DNA from: Bolinopsis microptera
Lineage: Eukaryota; Ctenophora; Tentaculata; Lobata; Bolinopsidae
NCBI RefSeq assembly: GCF_026151205.1
Contig: NC_087076.1
Span: 18,779,919-18,843,918 of the forward strand
DNA length: 64,000 bases
Direction of reading: 5' to 3'
Of the stretch, positions 11,400-22,700 are shown one piece after another. Within the stretch, counting starts at the first letter, position 1, and each line of letters opens with the position of its first letter. The notes under the pieces were generated by a model. The model was not told the origin of the DNA. It made no database searches and saw only the letters and a program-made list of their open reading frames with translations. Made by a program: the position numbers and the translations under genes.

Positions 11400-12309
11400 C
11401 AATAACCCGGGGCAAACCCCTTTGATCCACATTATTTTTATGATGGGGGGGATATTCCACTCTTAGCCCAGCTGTTTACCTCTGAAAAAGGGATGTGGAA
11501 GAGGGGGGGACGCGCCCCCAAAAAATTGGCCAACCAAAAATCATAAACTTTTTCCTAAACCATCCTTTTTTAACCACAAAACCCTTTAAAAAACAAACAT
11601 TTTTATTTTTTTTCCTTTCACTTTCATAAATTAAAACCAACCCCAAAACCAAACCCAAAATTTAAAAAAACAACAAAACCTTTCTTAAAAAAATCAAACC
11701 CTTTCTTTAAAATTTTCAAAAAAATCTTTCCCCCTTCCCCCACAATCCACAACATCACCCAAACAAAATTTAAATAAAAATTCAAAACCTATCTTTAAAT
11801 TTATAAAATTCAAAAAACAATTTTTTACCTTTTCAACAAAAAAACCAAACCCCCCCCCAAACCAATTTAACACATCACTAAACCCCCCCCAAAACTTTTT
11901 AAAAAAATTTTTCCAAACCCCCCCATTTCCCCTTTTTAATAATTTTCAAAAAAAAATTTTTTCCACCCAAATTCCCCCAACAAAATCCTGGATTTTCATT
12001 TCACATTGAAAATTTTCATTTGGAAGCAATATCCTAAATTTTTTGAGGAAACAATATGCCCCCTTTTGGGACCCCCTTTTTTTCGCGGGGAAAATTGCGG
12101 GCCCAAATATGCATTTAAAATGCATTTTTCTAATCGTTTTGGGGAATGTGTTGAAAATGATCTCTTTTCCCAAATTTCCCCATATTTTACACTTTTTGTG
12201 CTTTTGAAATTCAGGCTTCCCCAAAGCACGCGCCAAAAAAAAAAAAATTTTGAAAAACTCTAAGATTTTGACCCCCTCATGAAAAAAATCATTTCTACAC
12301 CCCTGTCTG
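11400..12309. mobile_element. G-depleted copy of a hAT-like repeat
   Basis: The right part (11980-12309) is a diverged copy of 14930-15180: shared AATATGCATTTAAAA, GAAAATGATCTCT, TTTTGAAATTCAGGCT, AAAAACTCTAAGAT and the right end CTACACCCCTGTC. The complement of that end, CAGGGGTGTAG, looks like a hAT terminal inverted repeat. From about 11520 to 11990 the plus strand has almost no G and is made of A, C and T homopolymer runs, unlike the other copy. Confidence 0.6.
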
Positions 12310-13623
12310 ATAACGATGTAGATTGTGGAGGAGCAGTGTTGTTAATGGTGTATAAGCAGTGATCAGCCAGCTAAATCTCGGAAAAGTATTATTAAATAAT
12401 ATGTGAATACTGAAGATACGTAGAAACTGTTTGTTGTGGTTACTAATCACTACACAGTTGTCAACTGCTGCTCAATTTAAAATTAGTTCAGTCAAGGATC
12501 ACATTCAAATAAAAACACAATCTAGATCCAGTACATCCACGATATTTCATAACATTGTATCACATTAAATCGTTCAAGTCATTATTAGGAAGTAAGTTGT
12601 CACCTTCACCCATGATCCGTCATGAGCATTAACTGTTATATTAGGTAGGAAACACTCGTCTCCAAGGTAACCTGCGATATATGTCCTGATATTGGAGGCT
12701 TAACACTCGTTACTGCTTTATAATTACTTCTTTATTGCACTTTGCCTTCTTCGCCATTACTTGTTTGTATCTTGTTGTTTTGTGGATTAAGGTCTGCGAC
12801 TCCCTTCCGTACATGTGTGTATAATTCCTTGTATTCCTTGTATTCCTTGTGTGTGATTTCGACCAAGCTTAAAAGATATGGTCAAACTTGATTTTGTAAG
12901 TTACACCTTGCAAATCTGATTACCTTGCACACCAACAAAATGATTACAATTCCTTGGAAATGTTGGTTTGTTTTATGTCAGCAGGGTAAAATATTGTTTA
13001 AATTGTAACTTTAAATTTACCTTCAAATATGGAAACAGACTTTTAATCCTGGCCCTAGTGTTGGAGGTACGGTGAGAATTAAACTAATATAGGCAGACAA
13101 AATATCCAACCTAAGTTAAGTAAGTGTATTATTCGAACGAATCAAGGCTTGACCGGGAGCCCGGGACCAGAGAAAATTTCTGGACTGGGATTAACACCGG
13201 GATTAAGGCCGTCACCGGGATTTTGGCTTACAGCTGGTAAGAATTCCCACGACATTCATACCACTTTACCAGCTGCGAGATTAATAACGGTGTTAGGTGC
13301 ATTTTTACAGCAACTTGGTTGTATTAACTATAACAGTGTATTAAATATCCAGAATATTCTATATTTTGATTTTAACATAAAACATACTCATCATGGTATT
13401 TGGTTGTCCGCATCTATTCTGCCCCTTTTTTTAAGAAGGAAGTATTTGCAAAAATATAGTTTTGACATAATTTACCTTTTGCGTCGGCATGTTTTATACG
13501 GCCATCTTTTACTTATTGTTACTAGTTAGTGGTTTTATTTTACAGATGTTTTTTATTAGAGTCTGAGTAACTATTGTGGTTTATCAGTGCGACTACTTTA
13601 AGCAATAGGCATTATATATTACT
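12310..13623. other. Intergenic, no gene seen
   Basis: Short repeats of CCGGGATT type near 13150-13220 and a segment at about 13110-13142 that recurs at 15619-15648 (TTATTCRAACGAATCA). ORFs here lack any family signal and are taken as chance. Confidence 0.4.
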
Positions 13624-13765
13624 TATTCACATTATATTATTACGTAATCAATATTTTAGCAATTTTTACCCCCCTGGCCCTCGGCCCTCACCCTCCGTAT
13701 TCAACCGTAATCAAGACCCAACCCCCCTCCCCCTCCTGACAGCAATATTACGTAGTCATGGCCTG

Positions 13766-13804
<39 letters not shown>

Positions 13805-13806
13805 AT
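13624..13806. mobile_element. Fragment of the 47-kb MITE family with a C37 run
   Basis: Shares TTACGTWATCAATATTTT, GCAATTTTTACCCCC, CAACCGTAATCAAGACC and a GTAATCA-type motif with the element at 47064-47430. A run of 37 C occupies 13768-13804 where the other copy has shorter C-runs. Confidence 0.6.
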
Positions 13807-14759
13807 AATAAATAGTTATGTGGAGGTTTTTAAGAAATTTGCGCAAAATACGTGCCAGCGCTGTTATACGAAATTCGGTAAAAACACAAAATCGCCATAT
13901 TCAGGTGCCTTAAACACCAAGTTGAAATTGAGTTAGAAATCTAAAATTTTGCAGGGCAGCTAGATGTCGCTCGCTTTTCCCATTCATTCACGGCTTACCA
14001 ATTTTAATAAGTTTCGATTAATTACATCAATCACATGCTGTAAAAATCTCTTTGGATCTCTTTGGGTTGCTTTCGGGTCGATACCTAGTATTTCGGGAAA
14101 AGGGTGGTAGTTAGTGTCGAATTAGCTGATGTTTATTTAATCTTTATTGCCGAGTACAGCTGCCTTCGGGTAGTTCTTCTTAATCTATTACAATTGTATA
14201 TGTCATTCTCGGTACGGTATCATTCTGTATTTGTGGACGGTTATTCGAATTAATATCATTTCCTTTTGTTTGGGAAAGAGAGACACTGGCACTGGCATCT
14301 CTGTTTGCGGCTAACAGTGTTTGCCGTTTTGGTCAAATATCATCAATTTATAATTTATATCACATATTCTGATATTACATTACAGTTCAGGAACCTAGCG
14401 ATTATAAAATTCAGATAACATTATCTTATTCCTGTCATCTTTGTCATCGAATTAGAATGTTTTAAACTAAAAATAAACCTGCTAAACCACTTCCAATGAG
14501 CCTTAATGCCTGAAGAAACAGTAAAGGGGGTATAATAGTATGGGAGGTATAAGGGCAACGTTCGTGCTTGCCAAATGCCAGCACTGTGATTGCATGTCAG
14601 GATGCATCAGAAGTTCAGAAGCCTATAAAGCTATAAGCGATTATAAAATTCAGATAACATTACTGATTACTCTTTTATGCCGTGTTCAGTATTTTCAAGT
14701 AAATTAGCAGGCAACAGTTTTCTCCTTGTAGTCCAAATTTACATTCCTCATTGCTAGAA

Positions 14760-15180
14760 TTTATTCCTTAAAACAAATTTTCCAAAAATTGTTCCAGATT
14801 CTCCCTCCTTGCATGTTGCACCCTCTTTGAGAGTGAGACCTCAAAATTTGCAGGACTTTTCCTTTGACCCTTAAATTGGCACAACAAAATCTTGCTGGAT
14901 TTATCATTTTACAACTTTTTCGAACTACCCTTATTTCGCAAGAGCTGCTTGCAGGCCCTAATATGCATTTAAAATTGTATTATTTTAATCGTTCTTGAAA
15001 CAGAAAAACGAAACTGTGTATGAAAATGATCTCTATTGCCAAATTGCTCAGCTAGGCCTTTTACACGTTTTGTTGTTTTTGAAATTCAGGCTGTGGCCAA
15101 AGCTCCAAAGCGCGTGCTAAATTAGAAAAACTCTAAGATCTTGGCCCCCTCGTGAAGAAAATCAATCCTACACCCCTGTC
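14760..15180. mobile_element. hAT-like repeat, less altered copy
   Basis: Homologous to 11980-12309 and ending in the same CCTACACCCCTGTC. This copy keeps normal base composition, so it is the useful reference for the altered one. No transposase frame remains. Confidence 0.55.
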
Positions 15181-16334
15181 AGCATATCGTTTGTGGCTAA
15201 CAACCTAAGGAACACTTGTGCCACGTCTCAGGTCCTGGGAGTGGCCAGTCTTTTCCAAAAGTTGAGTTTTCCCTTTTTTAAGTTTATATTAAGTTTAACA
15301 TGTAATATAATTGTAATTACATGTAAACCTCAAACTTTGGTGCGCAATATCTCAGCAAAGCAAGGTCAGACCCTTATGCGGTTTTTTCCTACTTGTTCAT
15401 CTCCAGCAGCTCTATCACATATAATAATGTTAAAACTAGAAAAAAAAATCGTACCCCCTCTAGCCTTAGCTAAATATATGCAGAAAAAATATCTAACCTG
15501 GAAGTCATGAAACCCCGGGTTTATAATGACGGTCATCCCGCCAGCCAAATTAATCTGTGTATCATGCAGCGTGTAAAGTGACTTGGTTCCTGTGGCTAAG
15601 ATAAATAGCCGATAAATTGTTAGTTAAGCGTATTATTCAAACGAATCATGCTGTAATGTATAGTTTGTGGTATTTGGTACTTGTAAGTGTGTACGATGTC
15701 ATCACCGCTGTCAACTGACAACTCACTCCCTGACTCCCTTACACGTTCTCTCACTGCACATTATACACAATACAGTGCTGTGTATAGTGTCACTTTCATT
15801 GTATCTCATTATTATTTCTAGTACGTTGTGATAATATGCGCTCTGTATAATTGCAGTCTGCAGAACTGTACACGTGGCTTGTATTTACAACTATCTTACC
15901 CTGTAGGGTCTCATTTCGTTAACCTGACAATTTTTGATGGTCAGCTTTTTTTACTTCATTTATCAAGATAGATCTTGTCTCCCTATGTTTGGGTATTAGT
16001 TTGTTGGTACCATGTTTGTTATCTTCAGCTGCTTTTCACTGTATCACCTGCATCTATACCGTATTTTCGTTTGGCACTTGAACTAGACTGTTATATAACA
16101 TATCGACTTGAACTTAGAACAAGCATCACATAAAATCTTAAAACTTCTCGCCCTCTAAACTACTGTCCCACAATACAGGATGTAATGAGGTTGCATGATC
16201 TGAATATTACATTATTATGTGTTTTAGACCGGCAAATTAGAGACACGTCATTATATTTACCCGATTTTATTAGTTTATAGGGTGTGATGTGTTGCCTTAT
16301 TTTGGACTCCTTGAGATACGTTATACGTGTAGTT
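15181..16334. other. Intergenic, no gene seen
   Basis: AT-rich DNA upstream of ALDH18A1. ORFs at 15193-15510 and on the opposite strand have no recognisable family pattern. Confidence 0.4.
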
Positions 16335-16560
16335 AGGATCTCACTAATTGTAGAGCCGGATTTGTATTGATTTGAAACCTAATCTACCCGTTGATTGTAA
16401 TCGCATGATCTTGATAGATAATTTTATCGCTAACTTTGTCACCGTGTAGAGTTATCCGGTTTTAATCTATTTCATTTAATTTCTGTATCCCAACTGAACC
16501 GCTGTTTGTTATAGAGTTTGCGACTTTGACATAAATTGTATATTTTGTAGTTATCGCTTA
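16335..16560 (-). repeat. Dispersed repeat, copy 2 (inverted relative to 1.4 kb)
   Basis: Reverse complement of 1395-1615 with about 10-15 percent visible mismatches and small gaps. It lies 240 bp upstream of the ALDH18A1 start and so may overlap its promoter. Confidence 0.7.
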
Positions 16561-16799
16561 GATTTGTGTAGTTTTGCGTGTTAATTAGTCAGGTGAGAAG
16601 TGAATAGGTTTGAAAGGCAGCTCACTAGGAATTACTCTTCACTCTGCATTCTTTACAATTAGTGTACGCAGTTACCCACTATTTCCCAGTTTATGAGCTA
16701 GACTAACAGATCTTCAGTGAAACTACCATACTCCCCCTCTAAAGTGTATATCTGAGTACATTCCTCGCTACCTGCATTCCTTGCTGCTTGTTCTCTGTC

Positions 16800-19700
16800 A
16801 TGTTGTATAGATCAGCATTTAGACATGTTGCTAAACAGGTTCGTTATTTTCTCATCAAACCAAACTTATTCAATGAGATTTATAAAGGTAACCCTTGATT
16901 GTGATTATAAAACTTATTTGCATTATAAGTTTAATCACAATTTTGATCACTCCATCTGTCATACTTCACACTTTTGCTGTCAAACTAAATGTGTGGTGAT
17001 CTGAGGCTTTGCTTTGTAACACGATTCCCATTCCGCCACTTATCAAGCACACGAAGCTGTGACTTCCTGTGTGGTTTGTTCTGGTGAGCATCATTAGTTA
17101 TCATAACACTACAGAATTACCTTTCTCAACCACGAGGGAGCATTACATTTACATAATACTATAATACACATGATTCATTACATAATACACATGATTCATT
17201 ACGGTAGGTCTGAATATTTCACTGTTTCTCCTCGCCCCACAATGCCTTGTGTGGTGATCTCATACTGTAACCAGTGTAGACATGAGATCATGCTTGATGA
17301 TGTAATACTATTTCACATGGAACTCATGGCTGAGATTATCACACAGCGAGATGAAAGCTGTTTGCATTTTTGAAATTTGAGCTGGCTTGCGCTCCTGCGT
17401 ACCATCATAATCATACATAACTATTATAAACATTTACACAAATGTACCACATCAAAACTTTGCATAGCAATGTTTGTCAAAATAATGGTTGAAATAGTGA
17501 CAAATTCATTTTAATTCCTGAATCCTCAAACACTTCCTCACCAGCTCATATCACCCCGTTTCCCTGCCATCTCCTCCTCCCCTCCTCTCCTCTCCTCCTC
17601 CCTTTCCTCCTCCGTCTCAAGTGGGAGGGGTAGACAACGAGGAGATCTAGCGAAATGTGAACGTATAATAGTGAAACTAGGCAGTGCAGTTGTCACCAGA
17701 GAGAACAAGGATGGGCTTGCACTGGGGAGGCTGGCCAGTGTTATCGAGCAGATATCTGAGCTTCATTACCAGGGTAAGATTATAATCAACAGATCATAAC
17801 CGATAAATATTCCTGAATATTACACAGGTTTAATACTACATTAAACTACACTTGTTGTTGTTATTCTAGTATATGCTGTATATCTGAGCAATTGCCACCC
17901 ACTGAATGTCATCAGTAATCGTAACCTGATCAATGATTCAGGTAAACAAGTAATTCTGGTGTCCTCTGGAGCTGTAGCGTTTGGGAGACAGCGTCTAATG
18001 AACCAGCTGTTGATGGGACAAAGTGTAAAACAAACTTTACGAGACATCAACAAACACCAGCTGGTGATCAACCCGCGCGCGTGCGCAGGCGCCGGACAGA
18101 GCGGACTTATGAGCCTTTATGAGGCTATGTTCGCTCAGTATGGCATTCCTTGTGCTCAGGTTCGTTTTAAAATTGTGGCTGAAGTGATAGTATGTCCATT
18201 ATACAGATATTATACGATTTGTAGATCACTACAATTGAGTAGGACAGATCAGTTTTTACACAGATCCCACCTGTTTATTCAGTTTATTTCAGGTACTGAT
18301 CACAAAGCCGGATTTCACTCAACCGGAGAGCAGAAAAATGCTTCAAAACACCCTCAATGACTTACTCTCTATGAACATTGTTCCTATTCTCAATGAAAAT
18401 GATGTTGTAGGAAATGACTCTGACTCAACAAAGTAAGATTATAAACTTTTCGGATCTAAATTTTAGGTTCTGTTTTTGTTTGAAAAATTTCATGCGCTGA
18501 AGCAGTTTTCGATGTTTTGATAGAAGGTTATTTGGCAGTATCCAAAAAGTTGATCATTAAATTTCATAGTGGAATTCTACTACGAGATGTGTCGGGTTTC
18601 TTGGATACTGCAAGTTATTGTATGTTTTTATATTCCAGATATGGTCGAATCAATCTGAATGACAACGACAGCTTCGCTGCAGCGCTCAGTGTTGAGTTAG
18701 ATGTTGAACTGTTGATACTGTTGAGCAATGTAGATGGTATATTCACGGGCCCGCCTGAGGATTCTTCATCTCGTCTCATTCAAACTTTCAACCCTCAGAG
18801 TATGATGGAGGTAAGAAGAATTCTATTAACTCTGAAATCTGAATTTCCTGTCGATCGTTTGTATCCATAGAATTTAATTTAACTAAATTAATTTGTACTT
18901 TATAAACCGTCGAATATAATAATTTTCGACTAAAATTATGGTTCAGCTCAATAATAAGGTGGTGAATGGTGATGATAGTGTTATTTTTAGTTCCACAATT
19001 CCTCACCTTCCTGGAAGTGCAGACTTTCGGTAACCTAACTTTCTGCTCTATACTATGCCGTCACAACTGTGTACATTCAGAGCTGAAACTAAATACTCTC
19101 ACGCCTATAACCGAACACTGAGTACTGAGTAGGTCTGTGCGTGGGTCTGTACGTGGGTCTGTACACACAAATCTATTTTAGTCGACCAGTAGAATACGAC
19201 GCTTTCTTATGGGAGTAACCATAAGTTGGAATACAGCAAGTGGGTAGCGTTAATCGTACGTTTGCAGTAGATCAATCATGTTAAGCAGTTGTTTGTTTTT
19301 TAAATCCTCCAATACGACGAACGCTCTAGGTGTAAACCTTAGAAACGACCTGACCATACCTTCACTGGTTATATGTATATCCACACTCTTTTTATCTGGG
19401 CTCATCCTGATGGGTCTAGTTTCGTCAAAATGTTACAAGTCCTCTTGCGCCATGTTTTACTTGAACTTGACCGTTGCTGATGCTATTATGGCCTTCATCG
19501 GAGTTTGTATTATTGTAAATCCGATATCTGGATGGCTTGGATATAAAAATATTGCTTTGGTTCTGTTAGTCTTGAGGTATGTCTTATCTTAATTCTTAAT
19601 AGATTATGTTCTTTTGTAAGCTTCCGTAGAGTTCAACGAATGGCATTCAACTTTCAAAATGAAAACGTTTTTACTTCATAACTATTAGTCGATCATAAAA

Positions 19701-22700
19701 GTTTTGAAGCCACTAAAAGTATCTAATTTCCTAGGTCAGTTTGGTATTTGTCTGTCCTGTGCCTGACAACTAACAGATATAGGATAATAAGTGGAAAACA
19801 AGGCTACTCCATCTGCACAACAAATATCCTTATCGCAATGTTATGGTCGTACAGCATCTTACTCGGAACATTCTGGTATCTCCTCTCCTCAAGGTCTCCA
19901 TGGTTCTTCATAAATGAGAACATTGCTACAACAGCTGGACTTGTTGTTGGGAATGTCATGGTGTTCTTCTTTGCTTTGCCTGTGCCCATAGTTTTGGTTC
20001 TACTGATGCTGACAGCTTTTAAAGCGAGACGACTCTTTGATAGGATTGCTGATTGTGAAAACGCGCAACCTCCTCAACCCTCTGCCCTAGCTTCGCAGCA
20101 GATAGAGAGTGACCTCCGATTACTCCGAGCTTTTGGGATTGTGTACATAGTGGGTTTCGGTTTTATGTTTGTTATCAGCATTAACCAGCTGATAAACCTC
20201 AGTGGTGCTGTAAATGTCTTGCCGTATTGGCAGAATAATAAGACATTTTGTGTCTACATGATTGCTATTGAACAAGTCTGTAACATGACAATAAACTTTT
20301 TGAATAGTGTAATAATAGTACAGAGTAGACAGGTGAGAGTTGCTCTGAGGAGGATGTTCCGAGCAACTTCAGGGTTGGTGAGGACCGTTACCAGGGGAGA
20401 TGACAGGCAGGGTCTCGTCCCAGTAGAGGAGAAGTTATAGTCCAGATATTTACAATAACTAGTGTGATTAAAAACTTAGTTTGTACTTTTATAGTATCGC
20501 CAAGATTAAAAACTTATTTTGTACTTTAGTATCGCCAAGGGCTATTGCCAGCCATGACAACTTTTCAAATCACCAAATTTATGGAAACTTGAAATCTGAT
20601 GAATTTACTTTTCGGTTTCATTTATTTCGAATAATTCGTGCCATTATTGACAAAATAATATGATCAGTTGTAAAAAATATTTTTTGTTTTTAAGTGATTA
20701 TTAAGGTAATTTGTATGTTTGCTTCATTCGCTCAATCAAAAAGAACGCAGATATTTTCGTGCAAGTACGATTAAAACGTTCACATACACTTATTTCATTG
20801 GAAATTTTTCGAATCCACCATAATCATTTTCTGTCATGATGGGCAAATAGTAATAGTACCGCGCAAGTGTCAAATCAGATTTTTTAGGAGCATTTTGTCA
20901 TTACTCACCAACGAATACATCATTTTGCTGTAATAGAAAATAAATTCCCAATCCGCAGGTAAAGTTCGGAGAAAAGTCCAGTGTAGGCCGAGGAGGGATG
21001 GGCTCAAAGTGTGCTGCTGCAATGTGGGCTGTTGAGAACAAAGTTTCTGTAGTCATAGCCAACGGCATGAGTCGTAGCTCAACCATCACAGACATTGTAG
21101 ATGGTAAAAAGGTGGGGACTTTCTTCTCGCTGGAGACAAACGATGGCCCGTCAGTAGAAACACAGGCACACATGTGTAGACTTGGGGGTCGGGCACTCGC
21201 AGCACTTCCAGCTGCCGACAGAGCTTCAGTCATCAACAACCTGGCTGATTTGTTGGTCAAGGAAGTCCATTCTATACTGAACGCTAACACTCTGGATCTG
21301 GAGGCTGCAAAGGGCAATTTGTCTGATCACAACATCGCCCGACTCAAGTTAACACAAGATAAGATCAACACTTTGGCAGCTGGTTTGAAGTTGATAGCTG
21401 AGTCGGCCCATTCAACTACTGATCAGGTGCTGCGCAGAATGCTCATTGCTGAAGGCATGACCCTCGAACTACGCACTGTCCCCATTGGTTTGTGAAATGT
21501 TTGTAGGGATGTTTGTGCCTGCCAGCCACAAAATTTATCTAAACAGTATTGTGAAAGATTGTAAAATGACGAATTGGATAGCCCATATTAAGGTAATTTC
21601 ACTGAAATATATTCAGGAGTGTTGCTGGTGATATTCGAGTCCCGCCCGGATGCGCTACCTCAGGTAGCAGCCCTCTCCATTGCCAGTGGTAACGGACTCC
21701 TGTTGAAGGGAGGCAAGGAAGCCTGGCACACTAACCGAGTTTTGTTCAACCTGGTGCAGCGCGCGCTGGAGGAGTTCTGTCCACCTACTGCTATTCAATT
21801 GATTGCATCAAGGGAAGAGGTAGGGTTTTTCTTTCTTAATGAGTAACTTTTGAACTTTCATACGTATCATCTCTTTTGGAACCATTGTATATCAAATAAT
21901 ACTTTACGTAAGCGACTGGCGTAAGAAGAGCAGTATGATTATAAATAGTAATGATTGGCATTCTAACATTGTGTTTCAGGTAGCAGATTTGCTGAAGATG
22001 AACCAGTTTATTGATCTTATTATACCACGCGGCAGTTCGCAACTTGTCAAGGATATTCAGGTTAGACCTATATAATATTGTACTCATGTTATAATTAGTT
22101 ATTTAGAATATATATTCGCATTTTATCCACACTATATTTACATTACACGTACAACGTGATATCGTTATCAGTGCAGTGTGTACAACACCAACTACACCGA
22201 TCAATTGCCAATCTGCGAAACATTTAATTATTATTATCACTTCGAGATAGCCAGGCCTACTCTCATGCTGTCTATATGTGATGATTAACTCTGAAAAACT
22301 AGGGACAACTGGGGAATGATCCCAGAACCTCGAGATTTCGCGTCTCTTGCTCTACCAATTGAGCTACTGACCCTGATTCTCAGAGCGAAATCACCACTCA
22401 TATACAGCACAATTTCATGCTTTGTGTGGAATATCATTTTATCAGTTATTTAGAATATATATTCGCATTTTATCCACACTATATTTACATTACACGTGCA
22501 ACGTGATATCGTTATCAGTGCAGTGTGTACAACACCAACTACACCGATCAATTGCCAATCTGCGAAACATTTAATTATTATTATCACTTCGAGCAAGAGA
22601 CGCGAAATCTCGAGGTTCTGGGATCATTCCCCAGTTGTCCCTAGTTTTTCAGAGTTAATCATGTTATAATTACTATAGTCTGTAGTAATACTTACATAAA

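Noticed and set aside
11946-12263. Overlapping ORFs on both strands
   Set aside because: They fall in a homopolymer-distorted transposon copy.
13149-13936. ORFs of 126 and 120 codons, one with a Pro run
   Set aside because: No family pattern; the Pro run is the C37 homopolymer of a MITE fragment.
22301-22374. Functional tRNA gene
   Set aside because: U33 is changed, the T-loop is non-canonical, the anticodon does not fit the arm sizes, and the sequence is part of a duplicated SINE-like unit.
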